Assembly (NCBI GenBank): GCA_964640325.1
Contig: CAZXID010000006.1
Location: forward strand, 1-64,000
Reading direction: 5' to 3'
From: DAOQAU01 sp964640325
GTDB taxonomy: Bacteria > Cyanobacteriota > Vampirovibrionia > Gastranaerophilales > Gastranaerophilaceae
Length of the DNA: 64,000 nucleotides
The translations under genes and the position numbers were made by a program. The notes under the pieces are model-generated. The model was not told the origin of the DNA and made no database searches. It saw nothing but the letters and a program-made list of their open reading frames with translations. Within the stretch, counting starts at the first letter, position 1. The number at the start of each line of letters is the position of its first letter. Positions 23,750 through 33,562 of this stretch are shown here, piece after piece.

Positions 23750-25912
23750 ATGTCAAAACAGTTAGACAAAATTATGAAACCCAAGTCCGTGGCGGTAATA
23801 GGAGCATCCACAAAACCCTTAGCGATAGGTTCTGAAATTATGCTCAGGTTAAAAGAGTACGGTTTTAAAGGGGATATTTATCCTATTAACCCCAAGGCAG
23901 ACCAAATTGAAGGTTTTAAAGCATATCCCAGTGTTTTGGATGTGCCGGGCGAAATCGATTTTGCCGTTGTGGTTATTCCAAAACAATTCATACTTGATAC
24001 TTTAGACCAGTGTAATAAAAAAGGCATAAAAGGGCTTTGTATCATATCTTCAGGTTTCAAAGAAGTAGGGGCTGAAGGCGCCGAACTTGAAAGACAGGTT
24101 CTTGAAAAAGCACAAGGCTACGGAATGAGATTTGTCGGCCCTAACTGTTTGGGGTTATTAAATACAAACGACAATGTAAGACTGGATGCAACATTTGCAG
24201 AAGCACTGCCTGAAAAAGGCGGAGTCGCTTTTGTTTCTCAATCAGGGGCACTTGGCGGCGGAATTTTAAATATATTAAAAGATTTGAATTTGGGATTTTC
24301 TCAATTTGTTTCAATCGGAAATCAGGCTGATATTAACGCAGAAACCATGATGGAATACTGGGAAGATGATGAAGATGTAAAACAAATTTTGCTTTACATG
24401 GAATCTATTGCCAATCCTGCAAATTTCAGAAAACTTGCAACGAGAATTTCAAAGAAAAAACCGATTATCGCACTAAAATCAGGACGTTCAGCAGCAGGTG
24501 CTTCTGCGGCATCTTCTCACACAGGGTCTCTGGCAGGTGCCGATAAAGCTGCGAACGCACTTTTGCAGCAGTCTGGTGTTATCAGAGAATACTCTTTGAA
24601 AAACTTTTTTGATACGGCAAAAGTTTTTTCAAATTGCCCGCTTCCTAAAGGAAACAGAGTTGCAATTATCACAAACTCAGGCGGTCCGGGGATTATGGCA
24701 ACCGATGCGGTTTGCGAATACGGGCTTGAAATTGCAAAAATTAAAGAAGAAACGAAAGATTATTTGAGAAGTTTTCTTCCCGATGTTGCAAGCGTTAAAA
24801 ACCCGATTGACATGATAGCATCAGCTCCCGCAGAACACTACCAAAAAACGCTTACTGCCGTTATTGAAGACGAAAATGTTGATATGATTATGGTTATTTT
24901 CCTTCCGCTTATCGGTCAAAAAGATATTGATGCTGCAAAAGCGATTATGGAAATTAAAGAAAAATATCCTCAAAAACCGATTATCGGCGTATTTATAACA
25001 AAACAGGAATTTTTTGCAAAAGTGGCTGACTTAAACCCTAACATGCCGTTTTTCATGTACGCGGAAGAAGCCGCAGACGGGTTCCACAGACTTGACCAAT
25101 ACAGAAAATGGCTTGAAAGAAAAGAAGGCAAAATGCCTTGCTTTGATGTTGACAAGGCAAAAGCAGAAAAAATTATCGCTCAATCAATTAATGAAGGTAG
25201 AGAACAGCTTACAACTTTAGAAAGTATTGATGTTCTTGATGCTTACGGAATAAGAGCATGCAAATACGGGCTTGCGACAAACGAACAACAGGTTGTAAAC
25301 TTAGGAAACGAAATCGGCTATCCGGTTGTAATGAAAATGACTTCAAAAACAACTTCTCACAAAACAGATGTGGGCGGGGTCAGAGTTAACATCCAATCAG
25401 AAGACCAACTGAGAGCCGAATATCAAGACCTTATGGCAAAACTGGAAGAAAAAGGATTACTTGAAGGGCTTGAAGGAGTGATTATTCAAGAGATGGTAAA
25501 AGGTAACCGTGAAATGGTCTGCGGTGTTGCAACAGATCCTCAATACGGACCGATGCTTATGTTCGGGCTTGGCGGGGTATTCATTGAAGTTATGAAAGAC
25601 GTAACTTTCAGAATCGCACCTTTGACTGATGTTGACGCCTCAGAAATGGTTCGTTCGGTTAAGGCGTTCCATCTGTTAGAAGGTGCAAGGGGAACAAAAC
25701 CTGCCCAGATTGAACAAATCGAAGAAACTTTGTTGAGATTATCTCAACTGGTTAATGACTTCAAATTTATTGACGAGCTTGACATCAATCCTCTTCTTAT
25801 TTCAGAAAAAACAGGAGAAGGAATAGCAGTTGACGGACGGATTAAAGTAAGAATGGCAGAAGCAAAAGAAGCTTTAGGCTGTACTTGCGGATGCGGCTGC
25901 AGCTGTAAATAA
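23750..25912 (+). CDS. Acetate/acyl-CoA ligase (ADP-forming), fused alpha-beta
   Basis: This 720-aa enzyme converts acyl-CoA, ADP and phosphate to acid, CoA and ATP, yielding energy in fermentation. In order it has a CoA-binding domain (VAVIGASTKPLAIGSEIM, about 13-30), a succinyl-CoA-ligase-like domain (FVSQSGALGGG near 160), the phospho-histidine region ASSHTGSLAGADKAA near 255, and a C-terminal ATP-grasp domain from about 480 (VVMKMTSKTTSHKTDVGGV). The last residues, CTCGCGCSCK, form an unusual tail with five alternating cysteines. A strong hairpin terminator follows. Confidence 0.92.
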   Translation: MSKQLDKIMKPKSVAVIGASTKPLAIGSEIMLRLKEYGFKGDIYPINPKADQIEGFKAYPSVLDVPGEIDFAVVVIPKQFILDTLDQCNKKGIKGLCIISSGFKEVGAEGAELERQVLEKAQGYGMRFVGPNCLGLLNTNDNVRLDATFAEALPEKGGVAFVSQSGALGGGILNILKDLNLGFSQFVSIGNQADINAETMMEYWEDDEDVKQILLYMESIANPANFRKLATRISKKKPIIALKSGRSAAGASAASSHTGSLAGADKAANALLQQSGVIREYSLKNFFDTAKVFSNCPLPKGNRVAIITNSGGPGIMATDAVCEYGLEIAKIKEETKDYLRSFLPDVASVKNPIDMIASAPAEHYQKTLTAVIEDENVDMIMVIFLPLIGQKDIDAAKAIMEIKEKYPQKPIIGVFITKQEFFAKVADLNPNMPFFMYAEEAADGFHRLDQYRKWLERKEGKMPCFDVDKAKAEKIIAQSINEGREQLTTLESIDVLDAYGIRACKYGLATNEQQVVNLGNEIGYPVVMKMTSKTTSHKTDVGGVRVNIQSEDQLRAEYQDLMAKLEEKGLLEGLEGVIIQEMVKGNREMVCGVATDPQYGPMLMFGLGGVFIEVMKDVTFRIAPLTDVDASEMVRSVKAFHLLEGARGTKPAQIEQIEETLLRLSQLVNDFKFIDELDINPLLISEKTGEGIAVDGRIKVRMAEAKEALGCTCGCGCSCK

Positions 25913-25930
25913 AAATAAAGCCAAAAATAT

Positions 25931-25972
25931 AACCAGGCGGGATTTTTCTTTTAAGAAAAATCCCGCCTAGTT
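25931..25972 (+). terminator. Hairpin terminator after the acyl-CoA ligase gene
   Basis: 20-bp arms with one mismatch flank a TT loop. The lower stem is AGGCGGGA and the upper stem TTTTTCTT. It lies before the gltX promoter region (TATAAT at about 25990). Confidence 0.85.
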
Positions 25973-26029
25973 ATTCATTTTTGTTCGCAGTATAATGAAC
26001 ATAAGCGTGAAATAGAAAGAGAAATAAAA

Positions 26030-27472
26030 ATGGAACAAATCAGAGTACGGATAGCACCTTCGCCAAGCGGAAATTTACACATCGGAACAGCAAGAACAGC
26101 CCTGTTTAATTACCTTTTTGCAAACAAGCATAACGGAAAATTTGTATTAAGAATTGAAGATACTGACCTAGAGCGTTCAAGCGATGAATACATCAAAAAT
26201 ATTTTTGACAGCTTAAAAGCACTTGGCTTGCAGTGGGACGAAGGTCCCGATGTTGGTGGAGATTATGGTCCTTACAGCCAATCCCAAAGATTTGAAACTT
26301 ATCAAAAATACGCACAAATCTTAATGGATAAAGGTTATGCGTATGAATGTTTTTGCACTCCCGAAGAATTGGATGAAGAAAAAAGAATTTCTCAAGAGCA
26401 AAAAATAGCTCACATTTATTCTGGTAAGTGTAAAAATTTAACCGACTCGCAAAAAGAAGAATTAAGAAAAGAGGGCAGAAAACCCGCCATAAGGTTTTCT
26501 GTTGAAGCAAGAGAGTTGATTTTTAACGACCTTGTTAAGGGCGAATTAAAACTTGATACAGGGCTTGTAGGCGATTTTGTAATTATGAAATCAAACGGTT
26601 CGCCGACTTACAATTTTGCGGTTGTAATCGATGATATGCTGATGAAAATTTCTCACATCATAAGAGGCGAAGACCATATTTCAAATACGCCCAAGCAAAT
26701 TTTGATTTATGAAGCACTCGGGGCACAAGTTCCTCAATTCGGGCACTTGGGAATGATTTTAGCGCCCGATAGGAGTAAACTTTCTAAGCGTCATGGTGCA
26801 ACTGCGGTGAGCGAATTTATTGAAAAAGGTTATCTGACAGAGGCTCTGGTTAATTTTGTTGCGCTTTTGGGCTGGTCGCCCTCTGATGGGGTTGAAATTA
26901 AAACCGTAGATGAAATCGCACAGGATTTCAGGATTCACGAGGTTTCTTCTTCAAATTCGATTTTTGAATACGATAAATTAAACTGGATGAACTCGCAATA
27001 CATAAAAAAACTTGAAATAAATGAATTAAAAGAAAAATTGCTTCCGTTTTTAAAAGATTATGATTTATCAGAACTCAGCGAAGAAAAACTCACCAGAATG
27101 GTTGAAATCACAAGCGAACCGCTTGTAATTTTGTCTGATATAACAGATGCCGTACCTTATTTCTTCGGAGAAAAGGTAAATATTGACTTGGAAGTACAAA
27201 ATGAAGTTTTAAATACTGAGATTTCTCAAACAGTATTAAAAGAAGTTGCAGGACTTGCACAAAATTGGAATTTTGAAGATGAAGAAGCACTTCATCATAC
27301 CCTTGAAGAATTGAGAAATTCTTTCAAAGAGCGCGGAGTTAAGCCCAAAGAAACAATGTGGGCAATACGAGCAGCAGTTACAGGCAGAACAAAAGGGGCT
27401 GATATTTGTGCAGTACTTTGGATTTTAGGCAAGAAAAAAATATTAAACAGAATAAATAAAGCTATAAAGTAA
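26030..27472 (+). CDS. gltX: Glutamyl-tRNA synthetase
   Basis: This 480-aa class I synthetase has the HIGH-type motif in PSPSGNLHIGTA (H17-T20) and the KMSKS-type motif in DRSKLSKRHGA near residue 245. The all-helical anticodon-binding domain occupies about 320-480. VRIAPSPSG and IEDTDLERS are typical of discriminating or non-discriminating bacterial GluRS; the specificity cannot be told from sequence alone. It converges on a TetR gene three bases downstream. Confidence 0.96.
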   Translation: MEQIRVRIAPSPSGNLHIGTARTALFNYLFANKHNGKFVLRIEDTDLERSSDEYIKNIFDSLKALGLQWDEGPDVGGDYGPYSQSQRFETYQKYAQILMDKGYAYECFCTPEELDEEKRISQEQKIAHIYSGKCKNLTDSQKEELRKEGRKPAIRFSVEARELIFNDLVKGELKLDTGLVGDFVIMKSNGSPTYNFAVVIDDMLMKISHIIRGEDHISNTPKQILIYEALGAQVPQFGHLGMILAPDRSKLSKRHGATAVSEFIEKGYLTEALVNFVALLGWSPSDGVEIKTVDEIAQDFRIHEVSSSNSIFEYDKLNWMNSQYIKKLEINELKEKLLPFLKDYDLSELSEEKLTRMVEITSEPLVILSDITDAVPYFFGEKVNIDLEVQNEVLNTEISQTVLKEVAGLAQNWNFEDEEALHHTLEELRNSFKERGVKPKETMWAIRAAVTGRTKGADICAVLWILGKKKILNRINKAIK

Positions 27473-27474
27473 AA

Positions 27475-28137
27475 TTAAACAGGTTTTACGCCGAGTTTTT
27501 CGAGGCTCATTTTTACGTTTTCGGAAATAATTTTTCGAATAAGTTTAAGGTCCTCTTTTGTATATGAGGACTGTTTCAATGGGGTAAGAATTGCTCTTGT
27601 CATGAACTTAAAAGAAAGTATTTCTGCAATAATGGCAGAGGTTTGGAAAATAATTTTTTTATCATTTTCTGTTCTTCCTAAGATAGAGGCGAGAATTTTT
27701 CTGAAAGCCTTATAAAATATTTGAATTTTTTCATTATACAGATTGCTGAATTTTGAATTGGAGCTGGTTTGTTCTTTTATCATCAGGATAACAAAATTGT
27801 TGGGGACACTTTCTGAATAAAGAAAGGTTGTATATTTATCAAGAAGTTCAAAAAGCAGTTTGACTTTTTCTTCGTGCGTCATTTTGATTATGTCATTGGA
27901 TTTTTCGATTTCTTCCTGTATAAATTTAAGCCCGTAATTTAGTACGGATTCAATTATGCTTATGTAAAGCCCTTCTTTGGTTTTAAAATAATAAGAAATC
28001 AGGCTTAAATTAACTCCGGCATGTTTGCAGATTTCTCTTGTGCTTGTAGAGTCAAACCCCTTGCTTGCAAACAAGATTATTGCCGAATTTACAATCTTTT
28101 TTCTTGATAAATTTTGTACTTTTTTTACTCCAGTCAT
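27475..28137 (-). CDS. TetR-family regulator (second copy)
   Basis: This 220-aa protein is clearly paralogous to the regulator at 6775: FDSTSTREICKHAGVNLSLI and SYYFKTKEGLY in the helix-turn-helix, and ASILGRTENDKKIIFQTSAI in the C-terminal domain, where the first has ASILDRDENDKEIIFRTITI. It is divergent from a large TolC fusion gene. A GGTC/GACC dyad lies between them. By analogy with the first operon it probably represses that gene and perhaps itself. Confidence 0.88.
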   Translation of the reverse strand: MTGVKKVQNLSRKKIVNSAIILFASKGFDSTSTREICKHAGVNLSLISYYFKTKEGLYISIIESVLNYGLKFIQEEIEKSNDIIKMTHEEKVKLLFELLDKYTTFLYSESVPNNFVILMIKEQTSSNSKFSNLYNEKIQIFYKAFRKILASILGRTENDKKIIFQTSAIIAEILSFKFMTRAILTPLKQSSYTKEDLKLIRKIISENVKMSLEKLGVKPV

Positions 28138-28226
28138 TTTTTAATGCTAAAACAAAAAAATATAGAAATCAAACCAAAGAAAAAGAAAAGCAGCCTTTTG
28201 TTAGGTCGTTTGCTTAAAAATAAATC

Positions 28227-28238
28227 GGTCGACTGACC
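28227..28238. promoter_or_regulatory. Palindrome GGTCGACTGACC, likely TetR operator
   Basis: Half-sites GGTC and GACC flank GACT, within a TetR/TolC divergent gap of 323 bases. It lies 90 bases from the TetR start. A TATAAT for the rightward gene is at 28391-28396. Nothing else was recognised in the gap. Confidence 0.5.
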
Positions 28239-28460
28239 AAATATTGCTTGATTATAAACAAATGTAAACCTGAAAATACCTTTAGAAATTGATGTTCACG
28301 GACAAATAAAAGTTATATGGAGTTTTTGTTTTAAAAATGATAAATATTTGAATACGATTTAAAAAAGAGGATGCGATAAATTCAAAAATATATAATTTGT
28401 GAAATTTTTGTCGTTTTTCTTTAGGAAGTATTATTAGATTTTGGAATTAGGAGTATTTCA

Positions 28461-30881
28461 ATGAAGAGACTTTTAACATTTTTGTTGCTTGGAGTGTTTT
28501 GCACAAGCATGTTATTACCCGCTTTGGCTGCTCCTGTAGTGCTTTCAGGTGCTGCAGCGGCAAATGCGAAAGCTATTAAGTACAAACCCAACGCAAGAAG
28601 TATAAATTATGCATTTGTGTTTGACGGACCTTCGGATAAAAACGAGGCTGTTCTTAAGCAGTTTCAAAAAGCCATAACGGCAACAACCGCACCTGATTAC
28701 AAAGCCGAGTTTCCAAAAAATTTGGTTTTTGTGGGAAACTGGTCGCAGAGTGGAGTTAAAGCCGCAAGTGATAAGGCTTTAGTTTCAAATGCTACAATGG
28801 TTGTTTCGCTCGGATATTTGTCAAGCAATTATCTTGCAGATAAAAAGGGTAAAAATAAATTTGTTGTTACAATTGATCAATACGGGCTCAGAGATATAGG
28901 CGAGGGCTTTTTTAACCCTGTTCAACAATCCGTAAACGGTATCAAAAACTTCAAAACTTTGCTTAGCTTTAAAAAAGCCGCAATTTTGATGAATGAAAAT
29001 TATTATAAAACCCAAAAAGACTGGGCTAAATTTGCGGGAGACAAAATCCCTAACATAAATTTTGCCGTTATACCTGCTACCACAGATGTTGCAGCTACAG
29101 TTGCAAGCATTCCAAACGACTGTGATGCTGTTGTGTTAACCCCTTTATTTAACCTTTCTGTCGAACAAAGAAAAAATCTTATTTCTCAACTTAACGCAAA
29201 AAAAATCCCCACATACTCAACATTAGGTAAAGAAGATGTTGAAATGGGCGTTTTGCTCGGCACAGGCGCATACGATTTAGACAGAAAAGTTGCAGAAATG
29301 ACCTCTTTTAATATTAAAGGGGTGCTTGACGGTCAGACAAAAATGGCGGGTAAAGTTAATTTCTATGAAGATGAAATTCTTTATATGAACAGAGATACTG
29401 CAGATTTAATAGGTTATCAGCCTCATTTGAGGGTTTTATATAACGCAGAAGTTATTTCAAATAAAAAACCTGTTGTGTATGATTTATCAACTGTTTTTAA
29501 TCTGTTAGAAACACAAAACTTAGATATTCAACGTAAGAAATTACTTGTTAAAGCGGCAAGAAGAGCAACAGCCGCAGCTGCATTAAGATACTTGCCTTCT
29601 GCCGTTATTAACCTCGGGTATCAACAGTATAACGAAGATTATGCAAATACTGTAAAACTTATGCAGCCTGAAAAAACTGGTGTTTTTCAAATAGGGTTAG
29701 AACAGGTTCTCTATTCTCCTGCGTTAGTTACAAACATAATCATCAAGAAAAAAGGGCTTAATTTTGCAAAACATGAACAGTTTATGGTTGAGCAAAATAT
29801 GGGAATTGATATTGCCCTTTTGTATATTGAAACAAACATGCTCGAAAATATGATTAAAATACAAAAAGAATACGTCAAAGAAGCAAGAGAAAACCTTGCA
29901 ATAGCACGCGTAAGAGAAAAAATGGGCGTGTGCGGAAACGAAGAAACAATGAGATGGGCAGCACAGCTTAACATCAAAGAACAACATCTTCTTGATATGA
30001 GAGAAGAACTTAAAAACTTAAAAATTGAAATAAATAAAATATTATTTAAAGATCAAAAGGAACAGTTTGAATTGGCCGCACTGACCACTAAAGATCCGGC
30101 TTTTTATACAAAAGATATTCACGTAATTAATTATGTGACAACGCCCGAAAAACTTGAAAAATTCACTCAAATGCTTATAGCAGAAGCCTTTAGGGTTGCC
30201 CCTGAATTGGCAAAATTAAAAACGGCAATCGAGATGAAAAACGCAGAAGCTGCTATGTATTATCAAAAATTCATTCTGCCGGATGCGAAATTGACTTATA
30301 CCTATACATCACTGATGGACAGACAATTTGCGGGGGCTTTGCCGTCAATTCAAGCATATACCCCCGCATCAACAATATTGCCATTAACTGCTCTGCGCCC
30401 CGGTGCAACAAACTCTCAGTTGGGAATATTTGCTCAGTGGAGACCAATCGAAGGCGGTACAAAAATTGCAGAAATCGCAAGAATCAACGCCGAAAGACAA
30501 GAGCTTCAACGCTATCAAGATGAAGTCAAGACAGCCATAGAAGAGCATGTAAGACAAACAATAAACAGAGCGGTTGCCGCATACTTCAGCATTGAGAAAA
30601 ACTACAAAGCAATGTATGCTTCTCAAGAAAATTATACTAAAGTAAAAGAAAAATATTTGATGGGCAAAGCGCCTATTGACCAATTAATCGATGCTGAAAC
30701 CACTTACTTGAACTCTAAAGAAAAAGCAATGAATTCTCAATACGTTTTCTTTAAAGAGCTTGTATGGGTACAAAGGGCAATATGTGCAGTAAACTGGGCT
30801 ACAGCATCACCCGAGGCAAAACAGTTTATTGAAAGCATCAAAAAGGAAATTGTTCCTCAACCCGATGTTTCATTACTGTAA
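28461..30881 (+). CDS. Fusion of periplasmic ABC-binding-like domain and TolC-type outer membrane protein
   Basis: This is an 806-aa secreted protein. A signal peptide (MKRLLTFLLLGVFCTSMLLP, then ALA) is followed by a region of about 300 residues (about 45-330) resembling the ABC_sub_bind periplasmic fold, with strands such as NYAFVFDGPS, ATMVVSLGY, FKKAAILMNENYY and CDAVVLTPLF. From about 335 to 790 it has TolC-like paired coiled coils (ENLAIARVREKMGVC, TKVKEKYLMGKAPIDQLIDA). TolC proteins are normally about 450 aa, so this one carries an extra sensor or binding domain. No adaptor or inner-membrane pump is adjacent. It is divergent from a TetR gene. Confidence 0.8.
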   Translation: MKRLLTFLLLGVFCTSMLLPALAAPVVLSGAAAANAKAIKYKPNARSINYAFVFDGPSDKNEAVLKQFQKAITATTAPDYKAEFPKNLVFVGNWSQSGVKAASDKALVSNATMVVSLGYLSSNYLADKKGKNKFVVTIDQYGLRDIGEGFFNPVQQSVNGIKNFKTLLSFKKAAILMNENYYKTQKDWAKFAGDKIPNINFAVIPATTDVAATVASIPNDCDAVVLTPLFNLSVEQRKNLISQLNAKKIPTYSTLGKEDVEMGVLLGTGAYDLDRKVAEMTSFNIKGVLDGQTKMAGKVNFYEDEILYMNRDTADLIGYQPHLRVLYNAEVISNKKPVVYDLSTVFNLLETQNLDIQRKKLLVKAARRATAAAALRYLPSAVINLGYQQYNEDYANTVKLMQPEKTGVFQIGLEQVLYSPALVTNIIIKKKGLNFAKHEQFMVEQNMGIDIALLYIETNMLENMIKIQKEYVKEARENLAIARVREKMGVCGNEETMRWAAQLNIKEQHLLDMREELKNLKIEINKILFKDQKEQFELAALTTKDPAFYTKDIHVINYVTTPEKLEKFTQMLIAEAFRVAPELAKLKTAIEMKNAEAAMYYQKFILPDAKLTYTYTSLMDRQFAGALPSIQAYTPASTILPLTALRPGATNSQLGIFAQWRPIEGGTKIAEIARINAERQELQRYQDEVKTAIEEHVRQTINRAVAAYFSIEKNYKAMYASQENYTKVKEKYLMGKAPIDQLIDAETTYLNSKEKAMNSQYVFFKELVWVQRAICAVNWATASPEAKQFIESIKKEIVPQPDVSLL

Positions 30882-30903
30882 TTGTTAATAAATGATAATA
30901 ATC

Positions 30904-30946
30904 AAAAAAGGGGCGCAATTGCAAAATGCAATTGTGCCCCTTTTTT
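30904..30946. terminator. Bidirectional hairpin terminator
   Basis: 20-bp arms with one G-T pair (AAAAAAGGGGCGCAATTGCA on the left) flank a 3-base loop. It has A and T runs at the two ends, so it can serve both the TolC fusion and the convergent CheW gene. Confidence 0.85.
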
Positions 30947-30965
30947 AAATCAAATACCGTGTTAT

Positions 30966-31991
30966 TTATTCTTCAATAAAAAATCTTTCATCCGAGAGAA
31001 TGTTTTTCATATTCAAAATTTTATAAAGTTTATCTTCTATAACTACTTCGCTGAGGATATATTTGTTCATTCTGTTATAAGAATTTTGAATTATCAACTC
31101 TTCTGCTATGTTTATTATGTCAAATATTTCATCAGTGAGCAGTCCTATTTTAAAATCAACTGTTTCAACAATTATAATACTGTTTTTTTCTTTTATGGAT
31201 TTTGGCTGAGAAATTCCAAGGAATTTTTTAATATCAACCACTGTTATAAAATCGCCCCTCAGTGTCATTATTCCCGCCACATAATCAGGAGTGCACGGGA
31301 CGGGGGTGACAGAAACATCTTTCAGAAATTCTTTTACATATTCCAAGGTTATGCAGTATATATTTTGACCCAGCAGGAAAGAAATGAATTCGTCTTGGGA
31401 AAAAATATTTTTAGCCAATCCGTGTTTTGATTTTTCCGACAGTTCCGTGTTTCTTTGCATTAATTTATATCGCGAATTATCGTCATTTGGAAAAAGTGAA
31501 GGGATATTAATATTTTCGTCTTTAACCCCTTTTTTTAAAATGTTTTCTAAAGTATTAAGGTTAATTACGGAAATTATTTCATTTTTTTCTCGGTAAGAAA
31601 AATCTATAATTTTTTCTTTTTTTACTTGAGCGGCATAATCCGTTTTTGACTGTTCGATAAAAATAATATCTTCGACTTTATCAATTATCAGCCCAAACAT
31701 TGATTCGTCTGTTTTTACAACTAAAAGCTGGTTTGAAAGGCAGTAGGGCGTAACTTGTATATTAAGATAGAACCTTATGTCAAGAACGTTGAGGGTAAAA
31801 TTATTATAATTAAGCAGGCCTATAATGTTGTTTTTGAGTTTTTGCGGATATTCCAAATAAGGAAGCTTCATTATTTCCACTACTTGAGATACTTCAATGG
31901 CATATTTCTTCTTTCCGAGTGAAAAATAAAGATATTGCGTTTCGTCGTTGTCGACTATTTGGTTATTTTGAAATTTCTGCAAATTGTTCAT
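30966..31991 (-). CDS. Tandem CheW-domain protein
   Basis: This 341-aa protein has two CheW-like SH3-type domains. The first (about 18-150) contains YLYFSLGKKKYAIEVSQVVE and NNIIGLLNYNNFTLNVLDIR. The second (about 200-335) contains FISFLLGQNIYCITLEYVKE and VAGIMTLRGDFITVVDIKKF. A linker of about 45 residues joins them. Such proteins bridge receptors and CheA. The start codon lies within the 3' end of the upstream REC-GGDEF gene (29-base overlap), and the opposite strand carries the MCP and CheA genes, so the four form one signalling locus. Confidence 0.9.
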   Translation of the reverse strand: MNNLQKFQNNQIVDNDETQYLYFSLGKKKYAIEVSQVVEIMKLPYLEYPQKLKNNIIGLLNYNNFTLNVLDIRFYLNIQVTPYCLSNQLLVVKTDESMFGLIIDKVEDIIFIEQSKTDYAAQVKKEKIIDFSYREKNEIISVINLNTLENILKKGVKDENINIPSLFPNDDNSRYKLMQRNTELSEKSKHGLAKNIFSQDEFISFLLGQNIYCITLEYVKEFLKDVSVTPVPCTPDYVAGIMTLRGDFITVVDIKKFLGISQPKSIKEKNSIIIVETVDFKIGLLTDEIFDIINIAEELIIQNSYNRMNKYILSEVVIEDKLYKILNMKNILSDERFFIEE

Positions 31992-33450
31992 AAGAGTAGG
32001 TTATAACCCTGTTTCTTCCGTCCTGCTTAGCTTTATAAAGTGCTTTGTCCGCGCTTTCAACAAAGTCTTTTTCCGTTTCTATTGTTTCAAAATTAGTGCT
32101 TAATCCTATACTAACGGTAATATTTGTTTCAATATCATTATAGCAGAATTTATACTGTGAGATTTTTTCTCTCAGTCTTTCAATTGGGATAAGAGCGTTT
32201 TCAATGGTTGTTTCTGTGAGTATTATTGCCATTTCTTCTCCGCCATAGCGGTAAATCATATCGGTTTTTCTGAAAGATGCGGATAATAAGTCTGATATTT
32301 CTTTCAGAACGTAGTCCCCGTATTGGTGGCCGTAGGTGTCGTTAACCTTTTTAAAGAAATCGATGTCAATTATTGCCAAACTCAAATCGCCGTTGTAGCG
32401 CATTACCCTCGAGAACTCCCTTTCAAGGTTGTATTCAAAGTGTCTTCTGTTGTAAAGTCCGGTAAGTCCGTCTGTGACCGAAAGGTATTCTGTTTCGGAA
32501 TATAAAAATCTCATTTTAAACAGCAGTAAAAGTTCGTTTACCATTGTGTCATAAAATTTAAAATCAGAATAGTTTATTTGATTATTGCTGAAAAAACACA
32601 CTCCGCCCAACAATTTATCTTCAAAATTTATCGGAAAAACATGGAAAGATTTAATATCGTCAAAGGATACAATTTTTTCTTCTTCGTTAACATTTTCCCT
32701 TACGATATCATGTCCGAAATCTCTTATGGTAAATTCAGGCATATCAGGCATTTGGGCAAAAAAATCACGCTTAATTTTTTCTATAACAAAGTTTGATACA
32801 AAAGACTTGTTTATATCTAAATGAAGAATATTTTTGTCGTTTTTATCAAGAGATTTAAAAAATATCCCTGCGACATTGTAATCGATGAACATGCTCAACA
32901 GTTCAAATGTTTTTTCAATCAAAACTTTTTCGTGCGTTAAATATTCTCCCAAATCTCTAAATTCGTTTAAGAAAGTTGAGTTCATAAGCAATTCGTCAAG
33001 AACATCGTTTATTTGGTTTTGTACACTTTCTTCACGAATTTGTTGGCTTAATATAAATTTTTTATAATCTTCGGAAACTTTTTTTTGTTCAATAAGTTCA
33101 CAAACTTTTAAATGCAGTTCTTCAAAATTTTCGCTTTTCGACATGAAGGCGTCTGCACCGGATTTTCCTGCCCAAAATTCATCTACTTTTTTGTCTAAGA
33201 CGGTGAATAAAATTATAGGTATTTTTTTTGTTGCAGAGGTGTTTTTAAGAAGTCTGCAAAGTTGGTAGCCGTTAAGATTCGGCATTATTACATCGGATAA
33301 AATTATATCAGGGGCAATCTCAAAAACTTTTTTATATCCTTCGGCACCGTCTTGTGCGGTTTGAACATCAAACCCCGCCTTTGTAAATTTGATTTTTAAA
33401 GATTCAAGTTGGGTAGTACTGTCGTCTATTAATAAAATTTTATTTGCCAT
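31963..33450 (-). CDS. Response regulator with GGDEF (diguanylate cyclase) output
   Basis: This 495-aa protein has an N-terminal receiver domain (LLIDDSTTQLESL, phospho-Asp in IILSDVIMPNLNG). A GAF-like middle region follows (about 150-315), and a C-terminal GGDEF domain starts near 330 (LTGLYNRRHFEYNLEREFSR) with active-site RYGGEEMAI. A full GGEEM motif predicts cyclic di-GMP synthesis. No clear RxxD inhibitory site precedes it. Cotranscribed with the CheW gene and divergent from MCP-CheA, it is probably phosphorylated by that CheA, linking receptor input to c-di-GMP as in Wsp-like systems. Confidence 0.92.
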   Translation of the reverse strand: MANKILLIDDSTTQLESLKIKFTKAGFDVQTAQDGAEGYKKVFEIAPDIILSDVIMPNLNGYQLCRLLKNTSATKKIPIILFTVLDKKVDEFWAGKSGADAFMSKSENFEELHLKVCELIEQKKVSEDYKKFILSQQIREESVQNQINDVLDELLMNSTFLNEFRDLGEYLTHEKVLIEKTFELLSMFIDYNVAGIFFKSLDKNDKNILHLDINKSFVSNFVIEKIKRDFFAQMPDMPEFTIRDFGHDIVRENVNEEEKIVSFDDIKSFHVFPINFEDKLLGGVCFFSNNQINYSDFKFYDTMVNELLLLFKMRFLYSETEYLSVTDGLTGLYNRRHFEYNLEREFSRVMRYNGDLSLAIIDIDFFKKVNDTYGHQYGDYVLKEISDLLSASFRKTDMIYRYGGEEMAIILTETTIENALIPIERLREKISQYKFCYNDIETNITVSIGLSTNFETIETEKDFVESADKALYKAKQDGRNRVITYSYEQFAEISK

Positions 33451-33479
33451 AAAGTGTCTTTCGTATTTATAATGGAATA

Positions 33480-33527
33480 ATTATACAACAAATTAATGAT
33501 TATTAAAATAAATTTTACATTTATAAT
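33480..33527. promoter_or_regulatory. Divergent -10 boxes in the chemosensory locus
   Basis: TATAAT is seen on the plus strand at 33522-33527 (for MCP-CheA) and on the minus strand at 33485-33480 (for REC-GGDEF/CheW). Neither has a good -35. The gap is only 112 bases, so both units share one control region. Confidence 0.4.
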
Positions 33528-33562
33528 AAAGAATACAAAATATAAAATAAAAAGGAGTTCGT

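Noticed and set aside
30882..31430. 182-codon open frame on the plus strand opposite the CheW gene
   Set aside because: It starts at the stop of the TolC fusion, runs through the terminator and antisense to a clear CheW domain; its residues are Phe/Tyr/Asn-rich as expected of shadow frames in AT-rich DNA.
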